Assembly: GCA_043778415.1 (NCBI GenBank)
Contig: JAYWGG010000040.1
Span: forward strand, 1 to 9,100
Length of the DNA stretch: 9,100 nt
Origin: JAYUHK01 sp043778415
GTDB lineage: Bacteria > Bacteroidota > Bacteroidia > Chitinophagales > Saprospiraceae
Reading direction: 5' to 3'
Part shown: piece by piece, positions 1-7,186 of the stretch
Layout of the letters: the number at the start of each line of letters is the position of its first letter
How positions within the stretch are numbered: position 1 is the first letter of the stretch
The notes under the pieces: generated by a model
What the model was told of the DNA's origin: nothing
Seen by the model: only the letters and a program-made list of their open reading frames with translations
The model's database searches: none
Position numbers and translations under genes: made by a program

Positions 1-188
1 TTAGAATTTATACAGAGCACTTGATTTTTTTGGTTACTTTTTTTATCAAGAAAAAAAGTGACAAAGACCAAGTAAATAGCTACAAGGCTAAATTCAAAAA
101 AGGAAGTTTAAAATCCTTGCGTAACATCAGTAATAAATAAAAAATTACCCAAACACTGTGACTTAAAACCAAAATAACTAAAAGTTTT
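1..188. other. AT-rich non-coding end region
   Basis: No convincing gene is visible here. The stretch is very rich in A and T and lies downstream of the minus-strand secreted protein gene. It holds one A/T-rich hairpin (33-62, listed separately), but no GC-rich stem followed by a T tract, so I cannot point to a standard terminator for that gene. The window edge cuts whatever lies to the left. Confidence 0.6.
33..62. repeat. A/T-rich 12-bp hairpin
   Basis: The left arm GTTACTTTTTTT (33-44) pairs with AAAAAAAGTGAC (51-62) through a six-base loop, with a single T:G mismatch or wobble. No U tract follows the stem on either strand, so it is not a typical intrinsic terminator. It may be a short dispersed intergenic repeat or a weak 3'-end structure for the minus-strand gene ending at 189; both are inference. 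Confidence 0.4.
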
Positions 189-2147
189 TTAAAATTTCAC
201 GATTTTTTGGACAGAAAATCCTTGCTCTGTGCGAAGACGAACTACATAAATACCAGCTTCTTGCTGGCTCAAATCTAATTCGTGGCGGAAATTTCTATCT
301 GTATTTCTAAAATTTTGTCGCTCAATCAATCTACCGTTGAGGTCAAAAACCGATATTTCGACAGCACTGGACGTATTGTTGTCAAAAGAAATTTGTAACC
401 TTCCAGAGCTTGGGTTGGGAGTGTATCGAGCCTCCAAATCGTTGAGTGTCAATTCTTCGTTGCCCACGATTACGCCGCCGATTTTGGCAGCCAAGTCGCG
501 TATTCCTAAGCCATTTCCGATGCGACCTACCAAAGTGGCTGCACCAGTAGCAACATCAAGCGTATAAAGGTTGTCGTAATTGTTGCCTCCCAAAACATTC
601 GCAGTCAGGTAGCCGATATTGGTTGGCAGAGCCGAAGTTCCGCCAGTCGCAATGTCAATATCCACCGAATAATCCAAAGTGTCAAAAACAAGTCCTGTGC
701 TGCCTATTGTGATCAAAAATCCGCCGTTGGGAGTGTTTTGCTGCAAAAAAGAACCCGTTTTTTCGTCTATATCAAACATTTTGGTCGCCGTAGCTCCCAC
801 AAAACTATTGGTGTAAGCGACAGAACCTACAAAAGGAGTTCTTCCCACATTGATGTCCGTAGATTTGTAGCTCAACGTAGTGTCTTGAATAACCGTTATC
901 GGCGTAGTAGTCAGATTGAGGCGATAATTTTTACCGCTTGCGGCACTTACTATTCGCAGTCGATTCGCAACTGGATTGAAGTCGAAGCCGATATTTGGAT
1001 TACCTCCTACGTCCAACCGCACGCTGTCTGCAAAGATAGTCATTGCTCCTGTCGTGTCATTGACGGTATAGATGGTCGTAAAGGTATCGGTAGCGACTCC
1101 GAGTGCATAAAGTTTGTTGTCTTGCGGACGCATATCCATTGCTGCCAAAGTCTGTCCCGCTTTTAGCCCTCCGATAGCGACATCGGTTCTGATGACGCTC
1201 GGATTTTGGAGGTCGAAACTTACCAAACGTGGTGCGGCGTGAGTAGTCAATGCAAAAGCCAATCGCCCTGCGAGTGGTGGTACAGTGCGGTCAATAGCTA
1301 CCGCAATATCTTTGACGGCGGTAGGAGTAGCACCGATAGCTCCGACCAAAGCAGCTGACCCGTTGGCGGGATTAATGGTGTAAAGTGCATCTGCTGTGCT
1401 GTTGGCGATATTGGCAGCTAAATAAATGGTATTAGAAGTACCGTTGAAAGCTACGTCCATATCCACAGTTTTGTCCGCAGGATTGAGCGTAAGTCCGGTG
1501 TTGCCAATGGTTTTGATTTGCCCATTGTTGGGATTGGTGGCTACGAAAGCGGTGCCGAATGAATTATTCCCCTCGTCCAAATAATAAAGTGCTGTTTTGG
1601 TAGCAGCTACATAGCTGTTGGAGTAGGCAATTTGCCCGATGGTGGGAACGATTCCTACATTCGCATCGCCTGCGCCGTAAGATACATCTGTATCGGTGGC
1701 GACTATCGTACCCAAATCTGGGTGAAGGCGATAATTTTTTCCGGTCGTAGAGATAACGCGGATTCTGTCCACAGTTGGGTTGAAGTCGAAAGCCACATTG
1801 TTGGCAGCAGTGCCGAGTGTAATGCTGAAGTTGGCAGCTCCTATTGCCAAAAGAGTTCCTGTGAGCGGATTGAGTTTGTAAAGTCTGCCCATAGCCGTTG
1901 AGGAGTTGTAGCCCAGTGTGTAAAGTTCGCCAGTGCGGGGGCGAGCATCGAATCCTACCAATTCTTCGCCCGTAGCCATGCCCGTCACGAGCAGGGAAGG
2001 TTGCGTAAAAACGTTAGGCGCAGTTGCGTTGAAAGCAATGAGTTGGTTGTCTTGCGTGAGCGCAAAAATCTTCTGTGCGAAAGCAGACTCGGAAGATACT
2101 GCCAGTAAAGCACTAAAAATAAATAATTTTGTAATTATTTGCTTCAT
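189..2147 (-). CDS. secreted protein with two DUF4394 repeats and a T9SS type A sorting domain
   Basis: This 652-residue protein is predicted to be exported and then secreted or anchored outside the cell by the type IX secretion system. Residues 1-24 form a signal peptide: MKQIITK, a hydrophobic core, and a likely cleavage after AFA. Two homologous repeats follow, at about 26-287 and 294-557. They share FDFNP (120-124 and 388-392), a GKNYRL block (136-141 and 405-410) and a D-NVG block (161-165 and 431-435). These blocks and the opening IFALTQDNQLIAF resemble the DUF4394 family, whose function is unknown; the repeats may form a beta-propeller-like fold (inference). Residues of about 570-652 are a T9SS C-terminal domain, with YTPNPSSGRLQI, VFDLNGR, GIYVVRL and the terminal KIVKF. 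The start is fixed by the signal peptide. The gene appears monocistronic: the next minus-strand gene upstream ends about 285 bp away with a hairpin between. The DUF4394 name is recalled, not searched. Confidence 0.88.
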   Translation of the reverse strand: MKQIITKLFIFSALLAVSSESAFAQKIFALTQDNQLIAFNATAPNVFTQPSLLVTGMATGEELVGFDARPRTGELYTLGYNSSTAMGRLYKLNPLTGTLLAIGAANFSITLGTAANNVAFDFNPTVDRIRVISTTGKNYRLHPDLGTIVATDTDVSYGAGDANVGIVPTIGQIAYSNSYVAATKTALYYLDEGNNSFGTAFVATNPNNGQIKTIGNTGLTLNPADKTVDMDVAFNGTSNTIYLAANIANSTADALYTINPANGSAALVGAIGATPTAVKDIAVAIDRTVPPLAGRLAFALTTHAAPRLVSFDLQNPSVIRTDVAIGGLKAGQTLAAMDMRPQDNKLYALGVATDTFTTIYTVNDTTGAMTIFADSVRLDVGGNPNIGFDFNPVANRLRIVSAASGKNYRLNLTTTPITVIQDTTLSYKSTDINVGRTPFVGSVAYTNSFVGATATKMFDIDEKTGSFLQQNTPNGGFLITIGSTGLVFDTLDYSVDIDIATGGTSALPTNIGYLTANVLGGNNYDNLYTLDVATGAATLVGRIGNGLGIRDLAAKIGGVIVGNEELTLNDLEARYTPNPSSGRLQISFDNNTSSAVEISVFDLNGRLIERQNFRNTDRNFRHELDLSQQEAGIYVVRLRTEQGFSVQKIVKF

Positions 2148-2431
2148 AAAAATAGTTTTTTGATATAGAATAAAATATTAAAATCTCAAACTAAACTACG
2201 GTGCAAAGAGGGCGTTTGGTTTTTTTGGGATTTTTTTATTCAAAAAGAAAAAATTTTTTGGGGATAATATTTTGGCTTGCGCTGCGCTATCGGATAGTGG
2301 CAATATACAGAAATATTAAAAAATGAGTACAAAACGCTGTCAAGGTTTTGATGTATAAAATACAAGAGTTTTCTGCCAAAACAACCTTGACAGCATTCTT
2401 TTTATCCCCAAAATAGAATATTTTACGCTTC
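2148..2431. other. intergenic spacer upstream of the secreted protein gene
   Basis: This 284-bp AT-rich spacer separates two minus-strand genes. It must hold the promoter of the secreted protein gene, but I find no clean TAnnTTTG box there. It contains two adjacent short odd palindromes, GCGC-T-GCGC (2279-2287) and CTATC-G-GATAG (2287-2297), and the long hairpin at 2336-2394. No small gene is convincing. Confidence 0.5.
2336..2394 (-). terminator. probable terminator hairpin after the M16 homologue
   Basis: A perfect 12-bp stem, GCTGTCAAGGTT (2336-2347) with AACCTTGACAGC (2383-2394), encloses a loop of 35 bases. TTTTG (2346-2350) and CAAAA (2377-2381) allow some extra pairing inside the stem. 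Read on the minus strand it begins about 37 bases after the stop of the M16-like gene, and a GTTTTG stretch and later a T run follow. The plus strand also has a T-rich run after the stem. The loop is larger than usual for an intrinsic terminator, so a repeat or another RNA structure remains possible. Confidence 0.5.
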
Positions 2432-3676
2432 TCACACTCCCACAATCACTTCCCACATTTTTTCGGGCTGAAAATATTTCTGTGCCAACGCTTGCAATTC
2501 GTCCGCCTGAATATTTTTGATACTGTTGCCGAGGCTGTGAAAATGCTCAATGTTGGCGTTTTCGGTAAGCAGCGTTTTGATGGTGTCGGCGATGTTGAAC
2601 GGACCATCTACCAACGTCAGGAGATTGCCGAGCAGGTAATTTCGGAGCATTTGTAGCTCTGCCTCGCCGATGGGTTCGGTTTGGAGGCGGTGCATTTCCT
2701 TATAGATTTCCTCGCGCGTGGCTTCCACAAAGTCGTTGCCGACTTCGGTGCTGACATAAAAATAGCCGTCGTGCAGCATCGTATCGAAAGACGAATAAAT
2801 GTTGTAAGTAAATCCTTTTTCTTCTCGAATATTTGCCATCAGTCGCGAGCCAAAATAACCACCCAAAACTGTGTTGAGGACAAACATTCCGTTGTAATCT
2901 TCGTGAAGTCGGTTGAACATTCGGCAGCCGATTTTTACTGCCGTTTGAGTCGTATCGGAATTGACGATTTTGATTTTTTCGGGCATCAAGGTCTGTGGCA
3001 GTATCAGTACGGGCTGTACCAAACTCCGTGTTTTGCGCTGCCCAAGATGTGCGTTGAGCTGGTCAATCGTGTCCTCGCTTATTTTTCCACTCAAAAAGAT
3101 AGAACAAATATCTGGATTAAATTTTTCGTCAAAATGCTTCTGCAAATCCCCTCTCGTGAGCGACGAATAAGTGTCAGGAAAACTGTTGTAACCATACGGG
3201 TGCTGCTCTCCAAAGATGAGTTCCGTAATTTTTCGATAGGCGAGGACTTCATTTTTGGTGAGTTCTATTTGCAGCCGCTGGATATTATTTTCGATAAAAA
3301 TATCCAATTCGCGCTGCGGAAAAGACGGACAATGCAGCAAATCCTCCAGCAACGAGAGCAGTTTAGAAAAATGTTTGGTCAAGCAGCACAAAATAATATT
3401 GGACGTATCCAACTGTGTGGGGACGGAAAAGCTGCCACCATAAAAATCAATATGCTCCGCAATTTCCGCCGAAGTCCGTGAGTAAGTCCCTTCTTTGAGC
3501 ATCGCTGCGGTCGCTCGAGCAGCGATAGGACGGTGTTCGTCTGGGCGACCCGAGTTAAAAACTACCTCAACTTTTAGAATATCTTGCGTGCCGAGATGGA
3601 CGGCATAGACGGGAATTCCGTTGTCCAAGCGATAGCATTGCGGCGGCGAAAGCGCCGGTATAGCAATATCGCGCAT
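2432..3676 (-). CDS. M16 family peptidase homologue lacking the zinc site (non-catalytic subunit type)
   Basis: This 414-residue protein has the size and layout of a single-chain M16B (pitrilysin/insulinase, processing-peptidase-like) half: an N-terminal M16 domain at about 14-170 and a C-terminal domain at about 185-350. Support includes LDNGIPVYAV near the N-terminus, HPYGYNSFP at 159-167, and GSRLMANIREEKGFTYNIYSSF at 276-297, which is typical of the C-terminal domain. The zinc motif HxxEH expected before the GT at 63-64 is gone: the aligned stretch reads RATAAMLKEGT (54-64), with R, A and A replacing H, E and H. It should therefore not cleave peptides alone. Such proteins usually pair with a catalytic M16 partner, often encoded next door, but none is in this window. 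There is no clear signal peptide. An upstream in-frame ATG at 3760 lies before the promoter box and one at 3712 only about 10 bases after it, so 3676 is preferred. Confidence 0.85.
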   Translation of the reverse strand: MRDIAIPALSPPQCYRLDNGIPVYAVHLGTQDILKVEVVFNSGRPDEHRPIAARATAAMLKEGTYSRTSAEIAEHIDFYGGSFSVPTQLDTSNIILCCLTKHFSKLLSLLEDLLHCPSFPQRELDIFIENNIQRLQIELTKNEVLAYRKITELIFGEQHPYGYNSFPDTYSSLTRGDLQKHFDEKFNPDICSIFLSGKISEDTIDQLNAHLGQRKTRSLVQPVLILPQTLMPEKIKIVNSDTTQTAVKIGCRMFNRLHEDYNGMFVLNTVLGGYFGSRLMANIREEKGFTYNIYSSFDTMLHDGYFYVSTEVGNDFVEATREEIYKEMHRLQTEPIGEAELQMLRNYLLGNLLTLVDGPFNIADTIKTLLTENANIEHFHSLGNSIKNIQADELQALAQKYFQPEKMWEVIVGV

Positions 3677-3723
3677 CGGCGGAGATTTTTTTCTGTTCAA
3701 TTTTATCTGCATAATAAAGTCGG

Positions 3724-3731
3724 CAAAGGTA
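3724..3731 (-). promoter_or_regulatory. Bacteroidota -7 promoter box for the M16 homologue
   Basis: The minus strand reads TACCTTTG, a full match to the Bacteroidota -7 consensus TAnnTTTG. TTTC at 3752-3755, 20 bases upstream, is one mismatch from the -33 element TTTG. Transcription would start near 3718, giving a leader of about 40 bases to the ATG at 3676. This argues against the longer start at 3760. Confidence 0.6.
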
Positions 3732-3953
3732 GCAGAAAAATGGAAAAAACAGAAACTCATTGTGATTTAGCCCAAAAAATGGTTAATTTATTTTTTTTTC
3801 TTCCCAAAAAAAAGTTTTCCACACTTTTTTTGAGGTTGTTAGTTTTTTGATTGAAAAAAATCAACAATATTCACTCAATTTGACGTTCTTTGCAGATTGA
3901 AACTCACAAGACCGTTCCAAATATTATCAAACAAAAAAAAACTTTCTAACAAT

Positions 3954-5069
3954 ATGAAATTCAGCGTCAATTCTACCGACCTTTTGAAGCAGCTGCAAAT
4001 CGCCAACGGCGCAATCAGCTCCAATCCAGTATTGCCGATTTTGGAAGATTTCTTGTTCACCATCGTCAGCAACCAACTCACTATTTCCGCCACGGATTTA
4101 GAAACTTCTATCACGACTTCGCTCGACGTAATGTCCGATGCCAACGGACTCGTAGCAGTGCCTGCTCGTATTTTGTTGGATACGCTCAAAGCACTGCCTT
4201 CGCAGCCGATTACTTTTTCCATCAACGATGAAAATTTTGGTATCGAAATAACCTCTGCTTTCGGAAAATACCGCTTGGCAGGCGAAGACGGCAACGATTT
4301 TCCGCAGATTCCAGATGCAGACTTGTCGCAATCGGTCACTTTACCAGCCGGTACGCTCGGGCAAGCCATCGCCAAAACGCTTTTTGCTACCAGCAGCGAC
4401 GACCTTCGCCCTGCCATGACGGGCGTTTATTTTCAGATAGAAAAAGAAGGCATTACGTTTGTCGCCACCGACGCGCATCGCCTCGTCCGCTACAAATCTA
4501 CCAGCGCACAAGGCGAACATTCCGCCAACTTCATCATGCCCAAAAAAGCACTCAATCTGCTCAAAGGCGTACTTCCTGTTGGAGAGCAAGTGACGCTTTC
4601 TTTCAACAAAACTAATGCTTTTTTTAGCTTCGCCAACGTCCATTTGGTTTGCCGACTGATTGACGCTCGCTATCCCGACTACAACGCCGTCATACCGACC
4701 GACAACCCCAACGTCCTCAATGTCGGACGCAGCGACCTACAAAATTCCCTGAAGCGGATTGCTATTTATGCCAATAAAACGACCAACCAAGTCGTCCTCA
4801 ATATCCAAGACGGCAGCCTGACCATTTCGGCGCAAGATTTGGATTTTTCTAACGAAGCCACTGAGCAGCTTACCTGTACCTACTCCGGAACTCCGATTAC
4901 GATTGGGTTCAATGCCAAGTTTATGGTAGAAATGTTGGGAGTTTTGGACGGCGACGAAATAAAAATCGAGCTTTCTACCCCGAGCCGCGCAGGACTGATG
5001 CTGCCGACCGAATCTGTGGACGGCGAATCCATCTTGATGCTCGTGATGCCAGTAATGTTGGGAAATTAA
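3954..5069 (+). CDS. dnaN: DNA polymerase III subunit beta (sliding clamp)
   Basis: This encodes the ring-shaped processivity clamp that holds DNA polymerase III on the template and docks other replication and repair proteins. The 371-residue length matches the family's three-domain clamp fold (about 1-120, 121-245, 246-371). Recognisable landmarks are the start MKFSVNSTDLL, SNPVLPILEDF (23-33), ATDLE (46-50), LRPAMTGVYF (151-160), ATDAHRLVRY (171-180), the highly conserved RLIDARYPDYNAVIP (234-248), and a C-terminal MPVML close to the usual MPMRL, with two extra residues (GN). The ATG at 3954 is chosen because MKFSV is where the family begins and an A-rich leader precedes it; a longer version would need a TTG start at 3897. 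dnaA is not nearby, so the classical dnaA-dnaN order is absent. The gene is transcribed divergently from the M16 homologue and ends at the terminator shared with the asparagine synthetase gene. Confidence 0.96.
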   Translation: MKFSVNSTDLLKQLQIANGAISSNPVLPILEDFLFTIVSNQLTISATDLETSITTSLDVMSDANGLVAVPARILLDTLKALPSQPITFSINDENFGIEITSAFGKYRLAGEDGNDFPQIPDADLSQSVTLPAGTLGQAIAKTLFATSSDDLRPAMTGVYFQIEKEGITFVATDAHRLVRYKSTSAQGEHSANFIMPKKALNLLKGVLPVGEQVTLSFNKTNAFFSFANVHLVCRLIDARYPDYNAVIPTDNPNVLNVGRSDLQNSLKRIAIYANKTTNQVVLNIQDGSLTISAQDLDFSNEATEQLTCTYSGTPITIGFNAKFMVEMLGVLDGDEIKIELSTPSRAGLMLPTESVDGESILMLVMPVMLGN

Positions 5070-5074
5070 ACAGA

Positions 5075-5238
5075 TAAGGAACGCCTCTAAAATAAACTAC
5101 TTATTTTTTCTGCTAAATTGCAACCAATCACTGCGTTATTTTTTCGTTACAATGCCCTGCATTGCGCCTCAAAAATGCTTTGTTATTGGTTGAATTGATT
5201 GGAAAAAATTGAGTACTTTATTTTTTCTTTATTCCTAA
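5075..5238 (+). repeat. 164-bp palindromic MITE/REP-like element, copy A
   Basis: It starts five bases after the dnaN stop and matches the reverse complement of 7187-7350 without gaps, with 13 mismatches counted by hand (about 92 %). The element is itself an imperfect palindrome: its outer ends (TAAGGAA and TTCCTAA) are inverted, AAAATAAACTACTTATTTTTTC near the left end mirrors a similar block near the right end, and CAACCAAT (5121-5128) pairs with ATTGGTTG. The tip is CAATGC-CCT-GCATTG (5150-5164). The motif TTATTTTTTC occurs three times. I see no ORF and no clear target-site duplication. In dnaN mRNA it would form a large 3'-UTR hairpin ahead of the terminator. The strand is arbitrary. Confidence 0.85.
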
Positions 5239-5254
5239 TGAGTGAGAAATTCCT

Positions 5255-5299
5255 AAAAAAACTGCCTTTCAAAGCTCACTTTGAAAGGCAGTTTTTTTT
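5255..5299. terminator. bidirectional intrinsic terminator shared by dnaN and the asparagine synthetase gene
   Basis: A perfect 13-bp stem, CTGCCTTTCAAAG (5262-5274) with CTTTGAAAGGCAG (5279-5291), closes on a four-base loop (CTCA). It is flanked by seven A on the left and eight T on the right, so it works as an intrinsic terminator on both strands. It ends dnaN from the left and the asparagine synthetase gene from the right. The synthetase stop codon (5298-5300) overlaps the outer edge of the T tract. Confidence 0.92.
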
Positions 5300-7079
5300 A
5301 GGTTTGTTCAAAAAATATTTTTCGCCAAATACCAAAAGTTAGGACTCGCCAGAAAACGTCAGAGGAGATTTTTGAGTTGCCGAGAAAAGTATCGAAAGCG
5401 ACGAGCAACGCTTGACTGTTGACAAAATCGGTGTTTTGGTCGCCGATATGCTCTAATTTTTGTCTAAAAAAAGCTGCATTTTGGCGCATCCAGTCGTCCT
5501 GCGGAGTTGCGAAAGCCAGTTTGTCGTACCGCAAATAAATCTCTTTCGGTATTTTCGATTTCATTGCTTCTCGCAAAATGTATTTTCTTTTTCCAAAATA
5601 TATTTTGTAGTCGTCAGGTATTTCAAAACAAAATTCTATTAGTCTAAAATCCATAAATGGCAATCTCGACTCTATCGAAGCCGCCATAGAATTTCTGTCT
5701 GCATAATGCAGTAAAGAAGGTAATGGATTTATTTGCAGCATTTTTTGGCTCATTTCGGACATATTTTTTACTTTTTGTATTTTATGCGTGCTTTTTTGGA
5801 CTAAAAAATCAGGAAAAATGGTTTTTTTGCCAAAAATAAGTTGAGCAAAGCCAGCGTCGAATCTAAACAAATTAGTGACTGCCAGAAGCGATTTTAGGAG
5901 ATTTGTGCGAAATAAATTTTTAAAATAAATTTTGTAAAACGAATTATATCCAAATAATATTTCATCTGCACCTTGTCCGTCCAACATGACGGGGATTTTG
6001 TTTCTGTTAGCCTCCCGAAATACCTGATATTGCGCTACCACGCTTGCCGAGCCAATCGGCTCGTCTTGCTGCCATACGACTTTTGGGAGGTCGTCCATCG
6101 TCTGTTGGAAAGTCGGATAGACGGGTTTATTTTCCAAATGCAAGTAGTCTGTGACAAATGCGACGAATTTTGATTCGTCGTTTTTTTCCTTCGGAAAACA
6201 AGCACTCACCGTCGGCGGACGGTGCGGCAACAACTCAGCCGCCAGCGCGGTGATGGAGGTGCTGTCCAAACCACCCGAAAGCGTAGTGCCGACCGCTACG
6301 TCCGACCGCAGCCGCAGCCGCACGGCATCGCTCAAAAGTTCGAGAAATTGCGTTTTGGTATTCTGAAAATTGGAAGGCGTTTTTTTCTTGACAGGCGCAG
6401 GTAACTGATAGTATTTTTTTATTTTAAAATCTTGACGCTCCAGCGAATAGATAAAATTGTGTGCGGCTGGAATTGAGAATACATTCTCAAAAAAAGTCGC
6501 TTCCGTATGATTTTTTAGCCCTTTTTCCAAAAAATCGGCGGCGACGGATTTGTTGATTCTTGGCTGCCAATCCGCAGAAGCCGTAAGTTGTTTTAGCTCC
6601 GAAACAAGGTATATTTTTTCATTATTTTCAAAATAATACATCGGTTTTACGCCGAATCGGTCGCGAGAAGCAAATATTAGTTGCTTTTTTTTGTCGTAAA
6701 TGACAAACGCCCACATTCCGTTGAACCGCTCGACGCAACGCTCTCCCCAACAATCGTAAGCTGCCACTATAACCTCCGTATCGGTTTCGGTTTCAAACTG
6801 ATAGTGTTGGGTTGTTAGTAATTGTCTAATTTCCAAATAGTTATAGATTTCTCCGTTGTGGACAATCGTATAATTTTCGTCTATGCAGTGCATGGGTTGG
6901 CTGCCTCGCTGCTGCAAGTCCAATATCGCCAATCGCCGATGCCCGAAGGCGATATTTTTTTCCATAAAAAATCCTTCGCCGTCCGGTCCGCGATGCGCTA
7001 CCAGACGAGTCATATTTTCTATTTCGTCGCGCTCAATAAAAGCATTTTCTTTAGCGATGATTACAGCTATTCCACACAT
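5298..7079 (-). CDS. asnB: asparagine synthetase (glutamine-hydrolysing), AsnB type
   Basis: This 593-residue enzyme would convert aspartate, glutamine and ATP to asparagine, glutamate, AMP and pyrophosphate in the cytoplasm. The N-terminal glutaminase (class II amidotransferase) domain, about 2-215, begins MCGIAV; Cys2 is the nucleophile freed by removal of Met1, which fixes the start. Other landmarks are AHRGPDGEG (28-36), GHRRLAILDL (46-55), HNGEIYNY (74-81), TETDTEVI (97-104) and SRDRFGVKPMYY (138-149). The synthetase domain, about 240-590, has the PP-loop SGGLDS (268-273), DGQGADEILFGY (367-378) and DRNSMAASIESRLPFMDFR (461-479). All key residues I can check are present, and the length is usual for the one-chain form. 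Similar proteins also occur in cell-surface glycan or peptide clusters, so asparagine biosynthesis is likely but not proven. The gene is alone between two inverted repeat elements, convergent with dnaN and divergent from an ATP-grasp gene. I found no strong promoter box. Confidence 0.92.
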   Translation of the reverse strand: MCGIAVIIAKENAFIERDEIENMTRLVAHRGPDGEGFFMEKNIAFGHRRLAILDLQQRGSQPMHCIDENYTIVHNGEIYNYLEIRQLLTTQHYQFETETDTEVIVAAYDCWGERCVERFNGMWAFVIYDKKKQLIFASRDRFGVKPMYYFENNEKIYLVSELKQLTASADWQPRINKSVAADFLEKGLKNHTEATFFENVFSIPAAHNFIYSLERQDFKIKKYYQLPAPVKKKTPSNFQNTKTQFLELLSDAVRLRLRSDVAVGTTLSGGLDSTSITALAAELLPHRPPTVSACFPKEKNDESKFVAFVTDYLHLENKPVYPTFQQTMDDLPKVVWQQDEPIGSASVVAQYQVFREANRNKIPVMLDGQGADEILFGYNSFYKIYFKNLFRTNLLKSLLAVTNLFRFDAGFAQLIFGKKTIFPDFLVQKSTHKIQKVKNMSEMSQKMLQINPLPSLLHYADRNSMAASIESRLPFMDFRLIEFCFEIPDDYKIYFGKRKYILREAMKSKIPKEIYLRYDKLAFATPQDDWMRQNAAFFRQKLEHIGDQNTDFVNSQALLVAFDTFLGNSKISSDVFWRVLTFGIWRKIFFEQT

Positions 7080-7186
7080 TTTACGCTCAATTTTTGTTAA
7101 AAATAGTGCTTTTTTTTAAGAAAACGTCAAAAACACTACCCATTTTTTCGCTGAATTAAAATTATTATTCATCGCAACGCTCTACG

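Noticed and set aside
2681..3481. Open frame of 266 codons on the plus strand
   Set aside because: It is antisense to the M16 homologue, has no family motif, and no promoter is visible.
3677..3760. Upstream in-frame ATG codons (3760 and 3712) for the M16 homologue
   Set aside because: The promoter box at 3724-3731 lies after the first and only about 10 bases before the second. The family N-terminus also fits the ATG at 3676.
3815..3823. TTTTCCACA, one mismatch from the DnaA box TTATCCACA, upstream of dnaN
   Set aside because: It is a single box in a T-rich stretch, with no cluster and no dnaA nearby. It is too weak to call an origin or a DnaA-controlled site.
3885..3892. GTTCTTTG as a -7 box for dnaN
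   Set aside because: It lacks the TA of the consensus, and no TTTG lies at the right distance.
3875..4417. Open frame of 180 codons on the minus strand
   Set aside because: It lies opposite the 5' half of dnaN, which is certain from its conserved motifs. The translation has no recognisable domain.
7098..7131. Possible asnB promoter: TATTTTTA with TTTG 22 bases upstream on the minus strand
   Set aside because: The -7 box lacks the final G, and such strings are common in this AT-rich DNA. The implied leader would be only about 13 bases.
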